This document shows, one piece after another, positions 1 to 9,054 of a DNA stretch of 55,152 nucleotides; position 1 is the stretch's first letter; each line of letters begins with the position of its first letter. Origin of the DNA: Pseudomonas kitaguniensis (GTDB lineage Bacteria; Pseudomonadota; Gammaproteobacteria; Pseudomonadales; Pseudomonadaceae); the NCBI RefSeq assembly GCF_009296165.1, contig NZ_VUAZ01000130.1:1-55152 (forward strand), read 5' to 3'. The notes beneath the pieces are model-generated. The model saw nothing but the letters and a program-made list of their open reading frames with translations. It was not told the origin of the DNA and did no database searches. The position numbers were made by a program, and so were the translations under genes.

Positions 1-53
1 CAGAATGCATTCAAACTGTGGGAGCGTGTTTGATCCACTCCGCCAACTCGGTC

Positions 54-611
54 TCAAGAGGGCCGCACAACCTCACCCGTTGCCAGGTCACGAATCAGGC
101 TTGGGTTTTTACGCCCGCCCAAGGCGCCACCCAATACCAGGTCGACCTGGCCTCGGAAATACTGCTCCACACGAATTCGCGTGCGCGCTGCCGGGCGGCC
201 CTGCGGGTTGGCCGAGGTGGAAATCAACGGCCCTGTCAGCGCGCACAAATCGCGCACCAGCGGGTGATCGCTGACGCGCAAGGCGACCGTGTCGTGCACA
301 CCGGTCACCCATTCGGGCAGCAAGTTCTGGTGCGGCACCAGCCAGGTATTCGGCCCAGGCCAGGTGCTGGCCATGCGCTCGATCCAGGTGTCGGGGAAGT
401 CTTCAAATAGAAAATCGAACTGGCGAATGTTGTCTGCCACCAGGATCAGGCCCTTGTCCACCGAGCGATTCTTGATCGCCAGCAGACGGTCTACCGCTGC
501 CTCGTTCCAAGGGTCGCAGCCCAAGCCCCAGACCGCTTCGGTCGGATAGGCAATCACCGCGCCTGCGCGAATTTCTCGTGCGGTTTCCAGCACACGCCAC
601 CTGTTGACCAT
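54..611 (-). CDS. tsaC: L-threonylcarbamoyladenylate synthase TsaC (YrdC type)
   Basis: Makes threonylcarbamoyl-AMP from threonine, bicarbonate and ATP, the first step of the t6A37 modification of ANN-decoding tRNAs in the cytoplasm. The 185 residues match the short YrdC/TsaC form; there is no C-terminal Sua5 domain. Visible family signatures are the YPTEAVWGLGCDP stretch (residues 22-34), the KNR...K nucleotide-binding segment near residue 47 and STSAN at 131-135. The ATG at 611 follows a GGAGAG ribosome site. It lies just upstream, in reading order downstream, of dprA on the same strand, the usual Pseudomonas order (dprA-tsaC). Nothing unusual in the gene. Confidence 0.95.
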   Translation of the reverse strand: MVNRWRVLETAREIRAGAVIAYPTEAVWGLGCDPWNEAAVDRLLAIKNRSVDKGLILVADNIRQFDFLFEDFPDTWIERMASTWPGPNTWLVPHQNLLPEWVTGVHDTVALRVSDHPLVRDLCALTGPLISTSANPQGRPAARTRIRVEQYFRGQVDLVLGGALGGRKNPSLIRDLATGEVVRPS

Positions 612-683
612 TGCTCACTCTCCGGACTAAAGCTCTGCGCAGTTTACCGATGTTCTTTGCAAAACCCAGCCACAAAAACCACG

Positions 684-1787
684 CTAAAAAAGCTGGCGGC
701 GCGCAAGCCAGCGCCCACTATCGCAGGTCACCAAGCCTTCAAGCTCAAGCTCCGTCAGCGTCGCCAGCACCTGCGACAACGCGCGCCCGCTGGCAATCGC
801 CAAGGCTTCGCTGGTGTGCGGCGCCGCGTGCAGCAGTGCCACCAACGGATGGGTGACCGGCATCGGCGCAGGGCGGGACAACGCTTGCCAACCGCGCAGG
901 CCTTCGAGGATGTGCTCGATGGACTCCACCAACGTTGCGCCATCGCGGATCAATTGATGACAGCCCTTGGCGCCGGGATGATGGATAGAGCCCGGGATCG
1001 CATACACCTCGCGCCCTTGCTCACCCGCCAGCCGCGCGGTGATCAACGAACCACTGGCCATGCCCGCTTCCACCACCAGCACCCCCAACGACAGCCCACT
1101 GATGATTCGATTGCGCCGCGGAAAGTTGGCCGCCTGCGGTGCGGCGTCCAGCGGAAACTCGGAAACCACTGCGCTGCCTTGGGCAATCATCGCTGCTGCG
1201 AGGTGGCGGTGGCGCTGTGGATAAAAGTTTTCGAGGCCTGTGCCGAGCACGCCGATTGTCTGCCCGCCGACATCCAGCGCCGCTTGATGTGCAGCGCCGT
1301 CGATACCCAAAGCCAAGCCGCTGGTGATGACAAAACCGGCGCTCGCCAGGCTGCGCGAAAAGGCCGCCGCAGTGTCCAGGCCAGGCCTGGAAGCACGGCG
1401 GCTGCCGACCATCGCCACCTGTGGTTTTTCAAGAATTTCAGGGTCGCCTGCAACAAATAATAACGGCGGCGCATCGTCAATCTGCGCAAGCAGTGCGGGG
1501 TACTCGGGCTGGTCCCACATCAGCAAATGCTGGGCGGGGCGCTCCAGCCACGCTAATGCGTGGCTGGCGCCATCACGTATTTCGGGGCTGCGTCGAGCCT
1601 CGGCGCTGCTGGCTGGCAACCCCAGCGAGCGCCAGGCGCTGGCCGGTGCACTGATCGCCTTTGAGGCAGAACCGAACGCGTCAATCAATACGCGAAAACG
1701 CTTGGGACCCAGTTCCGGCAGCCTGTGCAAGCGTAGTCGAGCTTCCAGTTCAGACGGGGAAATTTCACTGCTGTTTATCGGATACAT
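684..1787 (-). CDS. dprA: DNA-processing protein DprA (Smf)
   Basis: Loads RecA on incoming single-stranded DNA during transformation. The protein is 367 residues. An N-terminal helical, SAM-like region (about 1-80) is followed by the Rossmann-like DprA core with VGSRRAS, SGLALGIDGAAH, the FPRRNRIISGLS DNA-binding motif and the SGSLITARLAGEQGREVYA segment. The C-terminal ~60 residues resemble the winged-helix DprA tail. It is followed by tsaC with a 72-base gap, so the two are probably cotranscribed. A perfect DnaA-box sequence (1813-1821) lies just upstream of the start. Confidence 0.95.
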   Translation of the reverse strand: MYPINSSEISPSELEARLRLHRLPELGPKRFRVLIDAFGSASKAISAPASAWRSLGLPASSAEARRSPEIRDGASHALAWLERPAQHLLMWDQPEYPALLAQIDDAPPLLFVAGDPEILEKPQVAMVGSRRASRPGLDTAAAFSRSLASAGFVITSGLALGIDGAAHQAALDVGGQTIGVLGTGLENFYPQRHRHLAAAMIAQGSAVVSEFPLDAAPQAANFPRRNRIISGLSLGVLVVEAGMASGSLITARLAGEQGREVYAIPGSIHHPGAKGCHQLIRDGATLVESIEHILEGLRGWQALSRPAPMPVTHPLVALLHAAPHTSEALAIASGRALSQVLATLTELELEGLVTCDSGRWLARRQLF

Positions 1788-1850
1788 TTGATCGTCCTCG
1801 ACCGCAACAAGCTGTGGATAACTCTGTTGGTAACTTATTTAGCAAGCTAC

Positions 1851-2627
1851 TTATTCAGTCTGTCGGGCAGCCTCGAATCGATCCATTACGGCCAGTGAGC
1901 GCGAAGCGCTGAGCACCACGCCATAACTGAGTTTTTCGTACGTGCGAAACACCAACACGGTGCCTGCACGCTCATCCGGCAGTGTTGTCGACGCCCCGCT
2001 GATAACGTCGCGCACGGTAGCGCCAGCCTTGATCACCGTCAGCAGTTGGCCTTCGAGCAGGCCGTCGCGGCGGCCCTTGTTCAAGGTCACGGCATCCCGC
2101 ACGCCGATCTGGGTCACGCCTTTGGGGATGTCGATAATGTGCCCTTCGATAAAGGGTGCAGGCTTGGGCGTTTGCAGGTTGGCCAGCTCGACACGCGGTT
2201 CGGCACGCAGCAAACGGTCGCCCGGGCGCACTTCCTGGGTTACCCGTTGCACCGCCAGCGTGGTGAGGTCGCCAGCCGTTACAAACCGTGCGGTGCCGAC
2301 GTCGTCGGCATTGATACCCAGCAATTCCTGGGTGTCGGGGTCGATGTAGGTTTTGCCCCGACGAAAGATCCCATAGGTTGGCTGGGCCGGGTCCAGGTGA
2401 CCCCGCGCGTGCACACGCTCGCCATTGGCGCCGAGTACGCGACCGGCACCGGCCGCGACGATGTACGGCGCGTTGTCCAGTTCCTGGGGCGTATTGAGGA
2501 TGCGGTTATGCACTAGAAAGTGCTGAATAGCCTGCTGCGTCGTTTGATTCAGCGCTTGGCCGGGCTTTGGAATCAGGGCCGTGGCGAGCGGTGCCCACAG
2601 CAGCAAGACGAGTAGCGATTTCCTCAT
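1851..2627 (-). CDS. Secreted LysM-family protein that lacks the LysM domain
   Basis: The protein is 258 residues with an N-terminal signal peptide (MRKSLLVLLLWAPLATA). From residue ~27 it aligns by eye with the middle and C-terminal part of the ~340-residue LysM peptidoglycan-binding protein that pseudomonads carry between dprA and def (for example the PA0020 type): the segments QAIQHFLVHNRIL, ELLGINADDVGTA and the tail YGVVLSASRSLAVMD are typical. The ~85-residue stretch that should follow the signal peptide and hold the LysM module (YTVVKGDTLWDIS-like) is absent, with the frame kept. The ATG at 2627 has a strong AAGGAG site. It diverges from def. Export is likely; wall binding through LysM is not possible as the gene reads. 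The family comparison is from memory. Confidence 0.8.
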   Translation of the reverse strand: MRKSLLVLLLWAPLATALIPKPGQALNQTTQQAIQHFLVHNRILNTPQELDNAPYIVAAGAGRVLGANGERVHARGHLDPAQPTYGIFRRGKTYIDPDTQELLGINADDVGTARFVTAGDLTTLAVQRVTQEVRPGDRLLRAEPRVELANLQTPKPAPFIEGHIIDIPKGVTQIGVRDAVTLNKGRRDGLLEGQLLTVIKAGATVRDVISGASTTLPDERAGTVLVFRTYEKLSYGVVLSASRSLAVMDRFEAARQTE

Positions 2628-2762
2628 GGGGTGAATCTCCTTTATTATGTACGTTCGCGTGAAATGCCATAGCCTTCGCGGCTTCCGAACGTTTCACACC
2701 GGCTGTGTGGGTCCATCCCAACGCCGATTTGCCTCTACCTCACATGTGCAGCAATTACGCTT

Positions 2763-3269
2763 ATGGCTATTTTGAACATCCTCGAATTTCCCGACTCGCG
2801 CCTGCGCACGATCGCCAAACCGGTGGCCGTAGTGGACGACAAGGTTCGTCAGTTGGTCGATGACATGTTTGAAACAATGTATGAAGCACCGGGCATCGGC
2901 CTCGCCGCGACCCAGGTCAACGTGCATCAACGCGTCGTGGTCATGGACCTGTCGGAAGATCGCAGCGAACCTCGGGTGTTTATCAACCCCGAGTTCGAAC
3001 CGCTGACCGAAGAGATGGGCGAATACCAGGAAGGCTGCCTGTCGGTGCCGGAGTTCTACGAGAACGTCGAACGCCCGGTACGCGTGAAGATCAAGGCCCT
3101 GGACCGTGACGGCAAGGCCTACGAGCTGGTTGCCGAAGGCCTGCTCGCGGTGTGCATTCAGCATGAATGCGACCACCTCAACGGCAAGCTGTTTGTTGAT
3201 TACCTGTCCACGCTTAAACGCGACCGGATCAAGAAGAAGCTGGAAAAAAAGCATCGCCAGCAAGCTTGA
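2763..3269 (+). CDS. def: Peptide deformylase
   Basis: Removes the N-formyl group from nascent proteins; a cytoplasmic metalloenzyme. The protein is 168 residues, the usual length. All three deformylase motifs are present: GIGLAATQV (44-52), EGCLSVP (90-96, metal ligand C92) and HECDH (134-138, metal ligands H134 and H138, catalytic E135). It begins the def-fmt-rsmB-trkA cluster, which handles the start and end of N-formylation. A rho-independent hairpin lies between def and fmt. Confidence 0.98.
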   Translation: MAILNILEFPDSRLRTIAKPVAVVDDKVRQLVDDMFETMYEAPGIGLAATQVNVHQRVVVMDLSEDRSEPRVFINPEFEPLTEEMGEYQEGCLSVPEFYENVERPVRVKIKALDRDGKAYELVAEGLLAVCIQHECDHLNGKLFVDYLSTLKRDRIKKKLEKKHRQQA

Positions 3270-3281
3270 TTCCCTTCTTCC

Positions 3282-3307
3282 AAAGGCTTGCTGCGGCAAG
3301 CCTTTTT
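3282..3307 (+). terminator. Hairpin terminator/attenuator between def and fmt
   Basis: A ten-base inverted repeat (AAAGGCTTGC / GCAAGCCTTT) with a four-base loop runs directly into a T-rich tract, 13 bases after the def stop codon. It may terminate or attenuate transcription before fmt. Confidence 0.75.
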
Positions 3308-3337
3308 CTTTTGTGACTGTTTTTAACGAGACCTCCC

Positions 3338-4291
3338 ATGACCGAGCCACTGCGCATAGTTTTTGCCGGCACTCCTGAATTTGCCGCCGAACACCTCAAG
3401 GCGTTGCTTGCCAGCCCTTATGAAGTCGTGGCGGTGTACACCCAACCGGATCGCCCGGCCGGTCGCGGGCAAAAACTGATGCCGAGCCCGGTCAAGCAAC
3501 TGGCGCTTGAGCACACTATTGTTGTGCTGCAACCGCCGACCTTGCGCAACGCCGAGGCTCAAGCTGAGCTGGCAGCATTAAAACCGGACCTGCTGGTGGT
3601 GGTGGCTTATGGCTTGATCCTGCCGCAAGCCGTGCTGGATATTCCACGCCTGGGCTGCATCAACAGCCATGCGTCGCTGCTGCCACGCTGGCGCGGTGCG
3701 GCGCCGATTCAGCGCGCGGTGCAAGCCGGTGACAGTGAAAGCGGCGTGACCGTGATGCGCATGGAGGCGGGTCTGGACACCGGCCCGATGCTGCTTAAAG
3801 TGATTACCCCGATCAGCGCCGAAGACACCGGCGGCAGCCTGCACGACCGCCTCGCCGAGATGGGCCCGCCCGCCGTGATCCAGGCCATCGCAGGGCTCGC
3901 TGCCGGTACGCTGGAAGGCGAAGTACAGGACGACAGCCTGGCCACCTACGCGCACAAACTGAACAAAGATGAGGCCCGCATCGACTGGAGCCGCCCGGCC
4001 GTGGAGCTGGAGCGCCAAGTGCGCGCCTTCAACCCTTGGCCGGTCTGCCACAGCACGCTGAATGGCGAAGCCTTGAAAGTATTGGCCGCCACGCTGGCTG
4101 ACGGCCAAGGCGCCCCCGGTGAGATCATCGGCGCCAGCAAGGACGGCCTGCTGGTGGCCTGTGGTGAGCAGGCGCTGTGCCTGACCCGTCTGCAATTGCC
4201 GGGTGGCAAAGCGCTTAATTTCAGCGATTTGTTCAACAGCCGTCGTGAGAAATTTGCCTTGGGCACCGTTCTCGGGGCGGTCGCGCAATGA
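3338..4291 (+). CDS. fmt: Methionyl-tRNA formyltransferase
   Basis: Transfers a formyl group from 10-formyl-THF to Met-tRNA(fMet) for translation initiation. The protein is 317 residues. The N-terminal formyltransferase fold carries the catalytic triad equivalents N109, H111 (in NSHASLLPRWRGAAPI) and D147 (GLDTG). A smaller C-terminal OB-like domain follows from about residue 210. The stop codon overlaps the rsmB start (ATGA), so the two are translationally coupled. It partners functionally with def just upstream. Confidence 0.98.
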   Translation: MTEPLRIVFAGTPEFAAEHLKALLASPYEVVAVYTQPDRPAGRGQKLMPSPVKQLALEHTIVVLQPPTLRNAEAQAELAALKPDLLVVVAYGLILPQAVLDIPRLGCINSHASLLPRWRGAAPIQRAVQAGDSESGVTVMRMEAGLDTGPMLLKVITPISAEDTGGSLHDRLAEMGPPAVIQAIAGLAAGTLEGEVQDDSLATYAHKLNKDEARIDWSRPAVELERQVRAFNPWPVCHSTLNGEALKVLAATLADGQGAPGEIIGASKDGLLVACGEQALCLTRLQLPGGKALNFSDLFNSRREKFALGTVLGAVAQ

Positions 4292-5598
4292 ACCCGCGTC
4301 TGGCCGCCGCCAAGGCTCTCGCCGCCGTACTCAACGGCAAGGCGTCGCTGAACAGTTCATTGCCGACTCAGATGGACAAGGTTGAAGACCGCGACCGTGG
4401 TTTCACCCAAGACCTGGCCTTTGGCACCGCGCGCTGGCAGCCTCGTTTGTCGGCGCTGGCCGCCAAGCTGCTGCAAAAGCCGTTCAAGGCAGCCGATGCG
4501 GATGTGGAAGCGCTGCTGCTGGTCGGCCTTTATCAGTTGCTGTACACCCGTGTGCCGGCCCACGCCGCCATCGGCGAAACCGTCGGTTGCGCCGAAAAAC
4601 TCAAAAAACCTTGGGCCAAAGCCCTGCTCAATGCCGTATTGCGCCGCGCCCAGCGCGAGAGCGAAGCGCTGCTGGCCGAGCTGGAACACGACCCGGTGGT
4701 GCGCACCGCCCACCCGCGCTGGCTGCAAAAATCCCTCAAGGCGTTTTGGCCTGAACAATGGGAAGCCATTTGCGCGGCCAACAATGCCCACCCGCCGATG
4801 ATTCTGCGGGTCAACCGCCGCCATCACCGCCGCGACGCGTACCTGCAATTGCTGAGCGCTGCCGGCATCGCGGCCACACCGTGCGTGTTCAGTGCGGACG
4901 GCATCGTGCTGGACGCGGCCAGCGACGTGCGCAGCCTGCCGGGCTTTGCCGAAGGCTGGGTCAGCGTGCAGGACGAAGCCGCGCAACTGGCCGCCGACCT
5001 GCTCGACCTGGCGCCCGGCCAGCGCGTGTTGGACGCCTGCTGCGCACCGGGCGGCAAGACCTGTCACATTCTCGAAGTCGAAAAAGACCTCGCTGGTGTG
5101 GTCGCGGTTGACCTGGAAGCCAAGCGGTTGGTGCGCGTGCGCGAAAACCTTGCGCGCCTGGGCCTGAGTGCCGACCTGATCGCCGCCGACGGCCGCGACA
5201 CCGCCACGTGGTGGGACGGCAAACCGTTCCAGCGCATCCTGCTGGACGCGCCCTGTTCCGCCACCGGCGTGATCCGCCGCCACCCGGACATCAAGCTGAC
5301 CCGCCAAGCTGATGACATCGCTGCCCTGGCCGCGCTGCAAGGCGAACTGCTCGACGCGCTGTGGCCGACGCTGGAAGTCGGCGGCATCCTGCTCTACGCC
5401 ACCTGCTCGACCTTGCCCACCGAAAATACCGAAGTGATCGCGGCGTTCCTCGCTCGCACCAGTGGCGCACGTGAGCTGGACCTGGCCACGGCTGCCGGTA
5501 TCAAGCAGCCGCATGGTCGCCAGTTGCTCGCGCAAGAAGGCGGGCACGATGGCTTCTACTACGCCAAACTGATCAAGATTGCCGCCGCGCGCGGCTGA
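4288..5598 (+). CDS. rsmB: 16S rRNA (cytosine-967-C5)-methyltransferase RsmB
   Basis: SAM-dependent methyltransferase of 16S rRNA C967. The protein is 436 residues: an N-terminal NusB-like helical RNA-binding domain (about 1-140) and a C-terminal Rossmann methyltransferase domain. SAM motif DACCAPGGKT starts at D249. The two RsmB cysteines are visible: the DAPCS cysteine at about 323 and the YATCS cysteine at about 373. It overlaps fmt by four bases and is followed after 22 bases by trkA. Confidence 0.97.
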   Translation: MNPRLAAAKALAAVLNGKASLNSSLPTQMDKVEDRDRGFTQDLAFGTARWQPRLSALAAKLLQKPFKAADADVEALLLVGLYQLLYTRVPAHAAIGETVGCAEKLKKPWAKALLNAVLRRAQRESEALLAELEHDPVVRTAHPRWLQKSLKAFWPEQWEAICAANNAHPPMILRVNRRHHRRDAYLQLLSAAGIAATPCVFSADGIVLDAASDVRSLPGFAEGWVSVQDEAAQLAADLLDLAPGQRVLDACCAPGGKTCHILEVEKDLAGVVAVDLEAKRLVRVRENLARLGLSADLIAADGRDTATWWDGKPFQRILLDAPCSATGVIRRHPDIKLTRQADDIAALAALQGELLDALWPTLEVGGILLYATCSTLPTENTEVIAAFLARTSGARELDLATAAGIKQPHGRQLLAQEGGHDGFYYAKLIKIAAARG

Positions 5599-5620
5599 AT
5601 GGGTTTAAGGGAGTGACCGG

Positions 5621-6994
5621 ATGAAAATCATCATCCTCGGGGCAGGGCAGGTGGGTGGCTCGCTGGCTGAACATTTGGCCAGCGAAGCCAACGACATCAC
5701 CGTGGTCGACACCGATGCCGAGCGCTTGCGCAACCTTGGTGACCGCCTCGACATCCGCACCGTGCAAGGCCGCGCGTCATTCCCGACAGTGCTGCGCCAG
5801 GCGGGCGCCGACGATGCCGACATGTTGGTGGCCGTGACCAACAGCGACGAGACCAACATGGTCGCCTGCCAGGTCGCCCACACCCTGTTTCACACCCCGA
5901 CCAAAATCGCCCGCGTGCGTGAGGCGGCTTACCTGACCCGCGCCGGCCTGTTCGACAACGACGCGATTCCAGTCGACGTGCTGATCAGCCCGGAGCAGGT
6001 GGTTACCCATTACATCAAGCGCCTGATCGAAATTCCCGGCGCCTTGCAGGTGATCGACTTCGCCGGCGGCAAAGCGCAATTGGTCGCGGTAAAAGCCTAT
6101 TACGGCGGGCCGCTGGTGGGCCAGCAACTGCGCCAACTGCGCGAACACATGCCGAATGTGGAAACTCGCGTAGCCGCGATTTTCCGTCGCGACCGGCCGA
6201 TTCTGCCGCAAGGCGATACGGTAATAGAGGCCGACGACGAAGTGTTTTTCATCGCCGCCAAGGCAAATATTCGCGCCGTCATGAGCGAAATGCGCCGCCT
6301 CGATGAAACCTACAAACGCATCGTCATCGCTGGCGGTGGGCAGATCGGCGAGCGCTTGGCCGAGGCGATTGAAAGCCGCTACCAAGTGAAAATCATCGAG
6401 ATGAGCCCGGCGCGCTGCCGGCATTTGTCCGACACGCTCGACAGCACTGTCGTACTGCAAGGCAGTGCCTCGGACCGCGACCTGCTGATGGAAGAAAACA
6501 TTGCCGACGCGGATATTTTCCTGGCCCTGACCAACGATGACGAGGCCAACATCATGTCTTCCTTGTTGGCCAAGCGGCTGGGGGCGAAGAAGGTGATGAC
6601 CATCATCAACAACCCGGCTTACGTGGACCTGATTCAAGGCGGCGATATCGACATTGCCATCAGCCCGCAACTGGCGACCATCGGCACGTTGCTCGCGCAC
6701 GTGCGCCGTGGCGACATTGTCAGCGTGCACTCGCTGCGGCGTGGCGCGGCGGAAGCCATCGAGGCAATTGCCCACGGCGATTCGAAGTCGAGCAAGGTTA
6801 TCGGCAAAGCCATTCGCGATGTCGGCTTGCCGCCGGGCACCACCATTGGCGCGATCATCCGTGACGAAGAGGTGATCATCGCCCACGACGACACGGTAAT
6901 TGCCACGGGCGACCACGTGATCCTGTTCCTTGTGGATAAAAAACACATCCGCGATGTGGAGAAGTTATTCCACGTTGGGCTGAGCTTCTTCTGA
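5621..6994 (+). CDS. trkA: Trk potassium uptake regulatory protein TrkA
   Basis: Peripheral NAD-binding subunit that gates Trk-type K+ channels at the inner membrane. The protein is 457 residues with two tandem RCK modules. Each has a Rossmann dinucleotide motif (GAGQVGGSLA at residues ~7-16 and GGGQIGERLA at ~239-248), and each is followed by a TrkA-C domain. The start ATG follows AAGGGAG. It is in line with def-fmt-rsmB, the standard pseudomonad arrangement; the TrkH/TrkG membrane subunit is not in the window. Confidence 0.97.
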   Translation: MKIIILGAGQVGGSLAEHLASEANDITVVDTDAERLRNLGDRLDIRTVQGRASFPTVLRQAGADDADMLVAVTNSDETNMVACQVAHTLFHTPTKIARVREAAYLTRAGLFDNDAIPVDVLISPEQVVTHYIKRLIEIPGALQVIDFAGGKAQLVAVKAYYGGPLVGQQLRQLREHMPNVETRVAAIFRRDRPILPQGDTVIEADDEVFFIAAKANIRAVMSEMRRLDETYKRIVIAGGGQIGERLAEAIESRYQVKIIEMSPARCRHLSDTLDSTVVLQGSASDRDLLMEENIADADIFLALTNDDEANIMSSLLAKRLGAKKVMTIINNPAYVDLIQGGDIDIAISPQLATIGTLLAHVRRGDIVSVHSLRRGAAEAIEAIAHGDSKSSKVIGKAIRDVGLPPGTTIGAIIRDEEVIIAHDDTVIATGDHVILFLVDKKHIRDVEKLFHVGLSFF

Positions 6995-7013
6995 CACAAC
7001 GGAGTACACCTGC

Positions 7014-7325
7014 ATGCTCGAATCGCTGGAGAAAATGCTCGCCAAGGGTGTGGATAACTCGCTGCTGCGCTTTGGTTTAGGCAAGGGTTATCTGGACCTG
7101 AAGGACTACGCCAAGGCGGCGGAGCATTTGCTCAGGTGCGTCGAATTTGATCCGAAGTACTCGGCGGCGTGGAAGCTGTTGGGCAAGGCGCAGCACGCGC
7201 AAGGTGACAGTGGCGCAGCACGACAGGCGTGGGAGAAGGGTATCGAAGCGGCCAAGGCGCATGGCGACAAACAGGCCGAGAAAGAGATGACGGTGTTCCT
7301 GAAGAAACTCGACCGCAAGGCCTGA
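7014..7325 (+). CDS. Small tetratricopeptide-repeat protein
   Basis: The protein is 103 residues, soluble and helical. Two to three TPR-like helix pairs are visible: LRFGLGKGYLDLKDYAKAAEH, then LLRCVEFDPKYSAAWKLLGK, then GDSGAARQAWEKGIEAAKAHG. No catalytic motif and no signal peptide. It starts 20 bases after trkA with a GGAG site (ACGGAGTACACC), so it is probably the last gene of that transcript, which ends at the REPIN hairpin that follows. A scaffold or protein-binding role is inferred from the fold only. Confidence 0.85.
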   Translation: MLESLEKMLAKGVDNSLLRFGLGKGYLDLKDYAKAAEHLLRCVEFDPKYSAAWKLLGKAQHAQGDSGAARQAWEKGIEAAKAHGDKQAEKEMTVFLKKLDRKA

Positions 7326-7366
7326 CGCGCTACCCAAGAGGTTGGCTTAACTGCTCAGGCCAAAAA

Positions 7367-7455
7367 TGTGGGAGGGGGCTTGCTCCCGATAGCAGAGTGT
7401 CAGTCAATTTATCTGTAACTGATAGATCGCCATCGGGAGCAAGCCCCCTCCCACA
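7367..7455. repeat. REPIN (inverted pair of REP sequences)
   Basis: A fluorescens-type REP unit (TGTGGGAGGGGGCTTGCTCC) at 7367 is mirrored by its reverse complement ending at 7455, with about 40 bases between. The pair can fold into a long hairpin and sits in the gap between the convergent TPR gene and lipid A acyltransferase gene, where it may also act as a bidirectional terminator. Such pairs are known to be mobilised in trans by RAYT transposases; no RAYT gene is in this window. Confidence 0.9.
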
Positions 7456-7487
7456 GTGTTTGTTGTCGACCTTGAGTCAGCCGTATA

Positions 7488-8375
7488 TCAATACCACCGC
7501 GCCTCACCCGGCGGGCGTTTCTTGAAGCGTTTCATGCTCCACATGTACTGGCTCGGGTAAGCGCCGACATAGCGCTCGACCACCTTGCTCATCGCCGCGC
7601 AGGAGGTGGCGGTATCGGTGCTGTACATGTCTTCCGGCGCGGCTTCCAGAATCACCTTGTAACCCGAGCCGTCCGGCAGCCGCAGGGCGTGCAGGAACAC
7701 GCCAACCGCCTTGCCACCGGCGAGCATGTTCGGCACGAACTTGCTGGTGAGTGCCTGAGTGGCGAAGAACGGCACAAAGATGCCGGCCGATTCTGCCGGT
7801 TCCGGGTCGGCGGGAATGCCCACCTGGCCACCTTTACGCACTTCTTTGATCACACTGAGAATGCCTTCCTTGGTCGACGCCGCGACGCGGTTACCCAGTT
7901 GCACGCGCTGCTTGCGCAGCAAATCGTCCACCGCCTTGAGCTTGGGCGGGCGGTAGAAAATGATCGGTTTGCACTGGCTGCAATAGAAGTGGTTCAACAC
8001 TTCCCAGTTGCCCAAGTGGCTGGTAATGCCGACCACACCTTTGCCCGAGGCCAAGGCTTGGTGCAACACGTCCAGGCCTTCGACTTCGCGCACCAGATCG
8101 ATGGAGCGCTGCGCCGGCCAGATCCACGCACAGGCGCTTTCGGTCAGGGACTTGCCGATGTCCATCAAGCTCTGGCCGACCAAGCGCTCGCGCGCGGCAG
8201 GGTCCATGTCCGGGAAGCATTTGGAGAGGTTGATCCGCACCGTTTCGCGCGAGCGGTTCGGGGTTTTCCACATGATCCAGCCAATCGCCGTGCCGACGGC
8301 CTGTACAGCGCGCCAAGGCAGCAGGGCAAACAACCGCAGAGCGCCTACCAGCAAGGCGCCTTTAAACTTTTCCAC
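7488..8375 (-). CDS. lpxL: Lipid A late acyltransferase (LpxL/HtrB family)
   Basis: Adds a secondary acyl chain to lipid A at the inner membrane. The protein is 295 residues with an N-terminal membrane anchor (GALRLFALLPWRAVQAVGTA). The family HX4E catalytic motif is seen in TSHLGNWEVLNHFY at about residue 120. The C-terminal part holds the usual MWSMKRFKKRPPGE ending, where W-x-x-K-R-F-K-x-R-P is diagnostic for LpxL/LpxM. The symbol is at family level; pseudomonads have two paralogues (htrB1, htrB2) and I cannot say which acyl position this one serves, although its place near the origin matches the PA0011 locus. Confidence 0.88.
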   Translation of the reverse strand: MEKFKGALLVGALRLFALLPWRAVQAVGTAIGWIMWKTPNRSRETVRINLSKCFPDMDPAARERLVGQSLMDIGKSLTESACAWIWPAQRSIDLVREVEGLDVLHQALASGKGVVGITSHLGNWEVLNHFYCSQCKPIIFYRPPKLKAVDDLLRKQRVQLGNRVAASTKEGILSVIKEVRKGGQVGIPADPEPAESAGIFVPFFATQALTSKFVPNMLAGGKAVGVFLHALRLPDGSGYKVILEAAPEDMYSTDTATSCAAMSKVVERYVGAYPSQYMWSMKRFKKRPPGEARWY

Positions 8376-8415
8376 AGGTCACTCCTGATCAAATGTAGTG
8401 CGCAAAACCGCCATT

Positions 8416-8973
8416 CTAACCGGCGTTGGCCAAAACCGCGTAACGGTCGCAGTCTTGGGTGTGGTCCATGACCATGCCCGAGGCCTGCATGAATGCGTAG
8501 CAAATGGTCGGGCCGACAAAGGTGAAGCCGGCTTTTTTCAAGGCTTTACTCATGGCTTCGGCCTCGGGTGTGATCGCCGGGACTTGGCTGCGGTCCTTGA
8601 AGTGATTGACCCTGGGCACGCCGCCGACAAACGACCAGAGCCAACCCACCGGATCTTCCAGCGCCAGCCAGGCGGCGGCGTTACGCCGAGTGGCGTTGAG
8701 CTTGAGGCGATTGCGCACAATGCCGGGGTCGAGCATCAGCGCTTCAATCTCGGCGTCGGTCAGTTGCGCCAAGCGCTGCGCATCAAAGCCGAACAGAACC
8801 TTTCGATAATGCTCGCGTTTGCGTAAAACGGTGATCCAGGACAGGCCCGCCTGGAACCCTTCGAGCAAAAGTAACTCGAACAAGCCCTGCGCATCGCGCA
8901 GCGGCGTTCCCCACTCCTGATCGTGATAAGCCATGTACAGCGGATCTTCAGAACACCAAAAGCAGCGTGGCAT
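8416..8973 (-). CDS. tag: DNA-3-methyladenine glycosylase I
   Basis: Excises 3-methyladenine from alkylated DNA (base excision repair). The protein is 185 residues. The family start MPRCFWCSEDPLYMAYHDQEWG sets the initiation codon at 8973; a longer frame upstream has no similarity. Zinc ligands of the Tag family are present: Cys4 and His17 near the N terminus, and the His and Cys of MDHTQDC at the C terminus. The substrate-binding aromatic segment QAGLSWITVLRKRE is also visible. It is divergent from glyQ, 81 bases apart. Confidence 0.95.
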   Translation of the reverse strand: MPRCFWCSEDPLYMAYHDQEWGTPLRDAQGLFELLLLEGFQAGLSWITVLRKREHYRKVLFGFDAQRLAQLTDAEIEALMLDPGIVRNRLKLNATRRNAAAWLALEDPVGWLWSFVGGVPRVNHFKDRSQVPAITPEAEAMSKALKKAGFTFVGPTICYAFMQASGMVMDHTQDCDRYAVLANAG

Positions 8974-9054
8974 AAGGCTCCAGGGGATGGTGGCGCGGCC
9001 GAATCGGGTATACTCCCGCTCTTTAAATCGCAGCCCAAGTAACAGGTGAATTTC

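Noticed and set aside
16..30. A partial REP sequence (CTGTGGGAGCG) at the window start
   Set aside because: Only a short match is visible, without the mirrored partner; too little to call.
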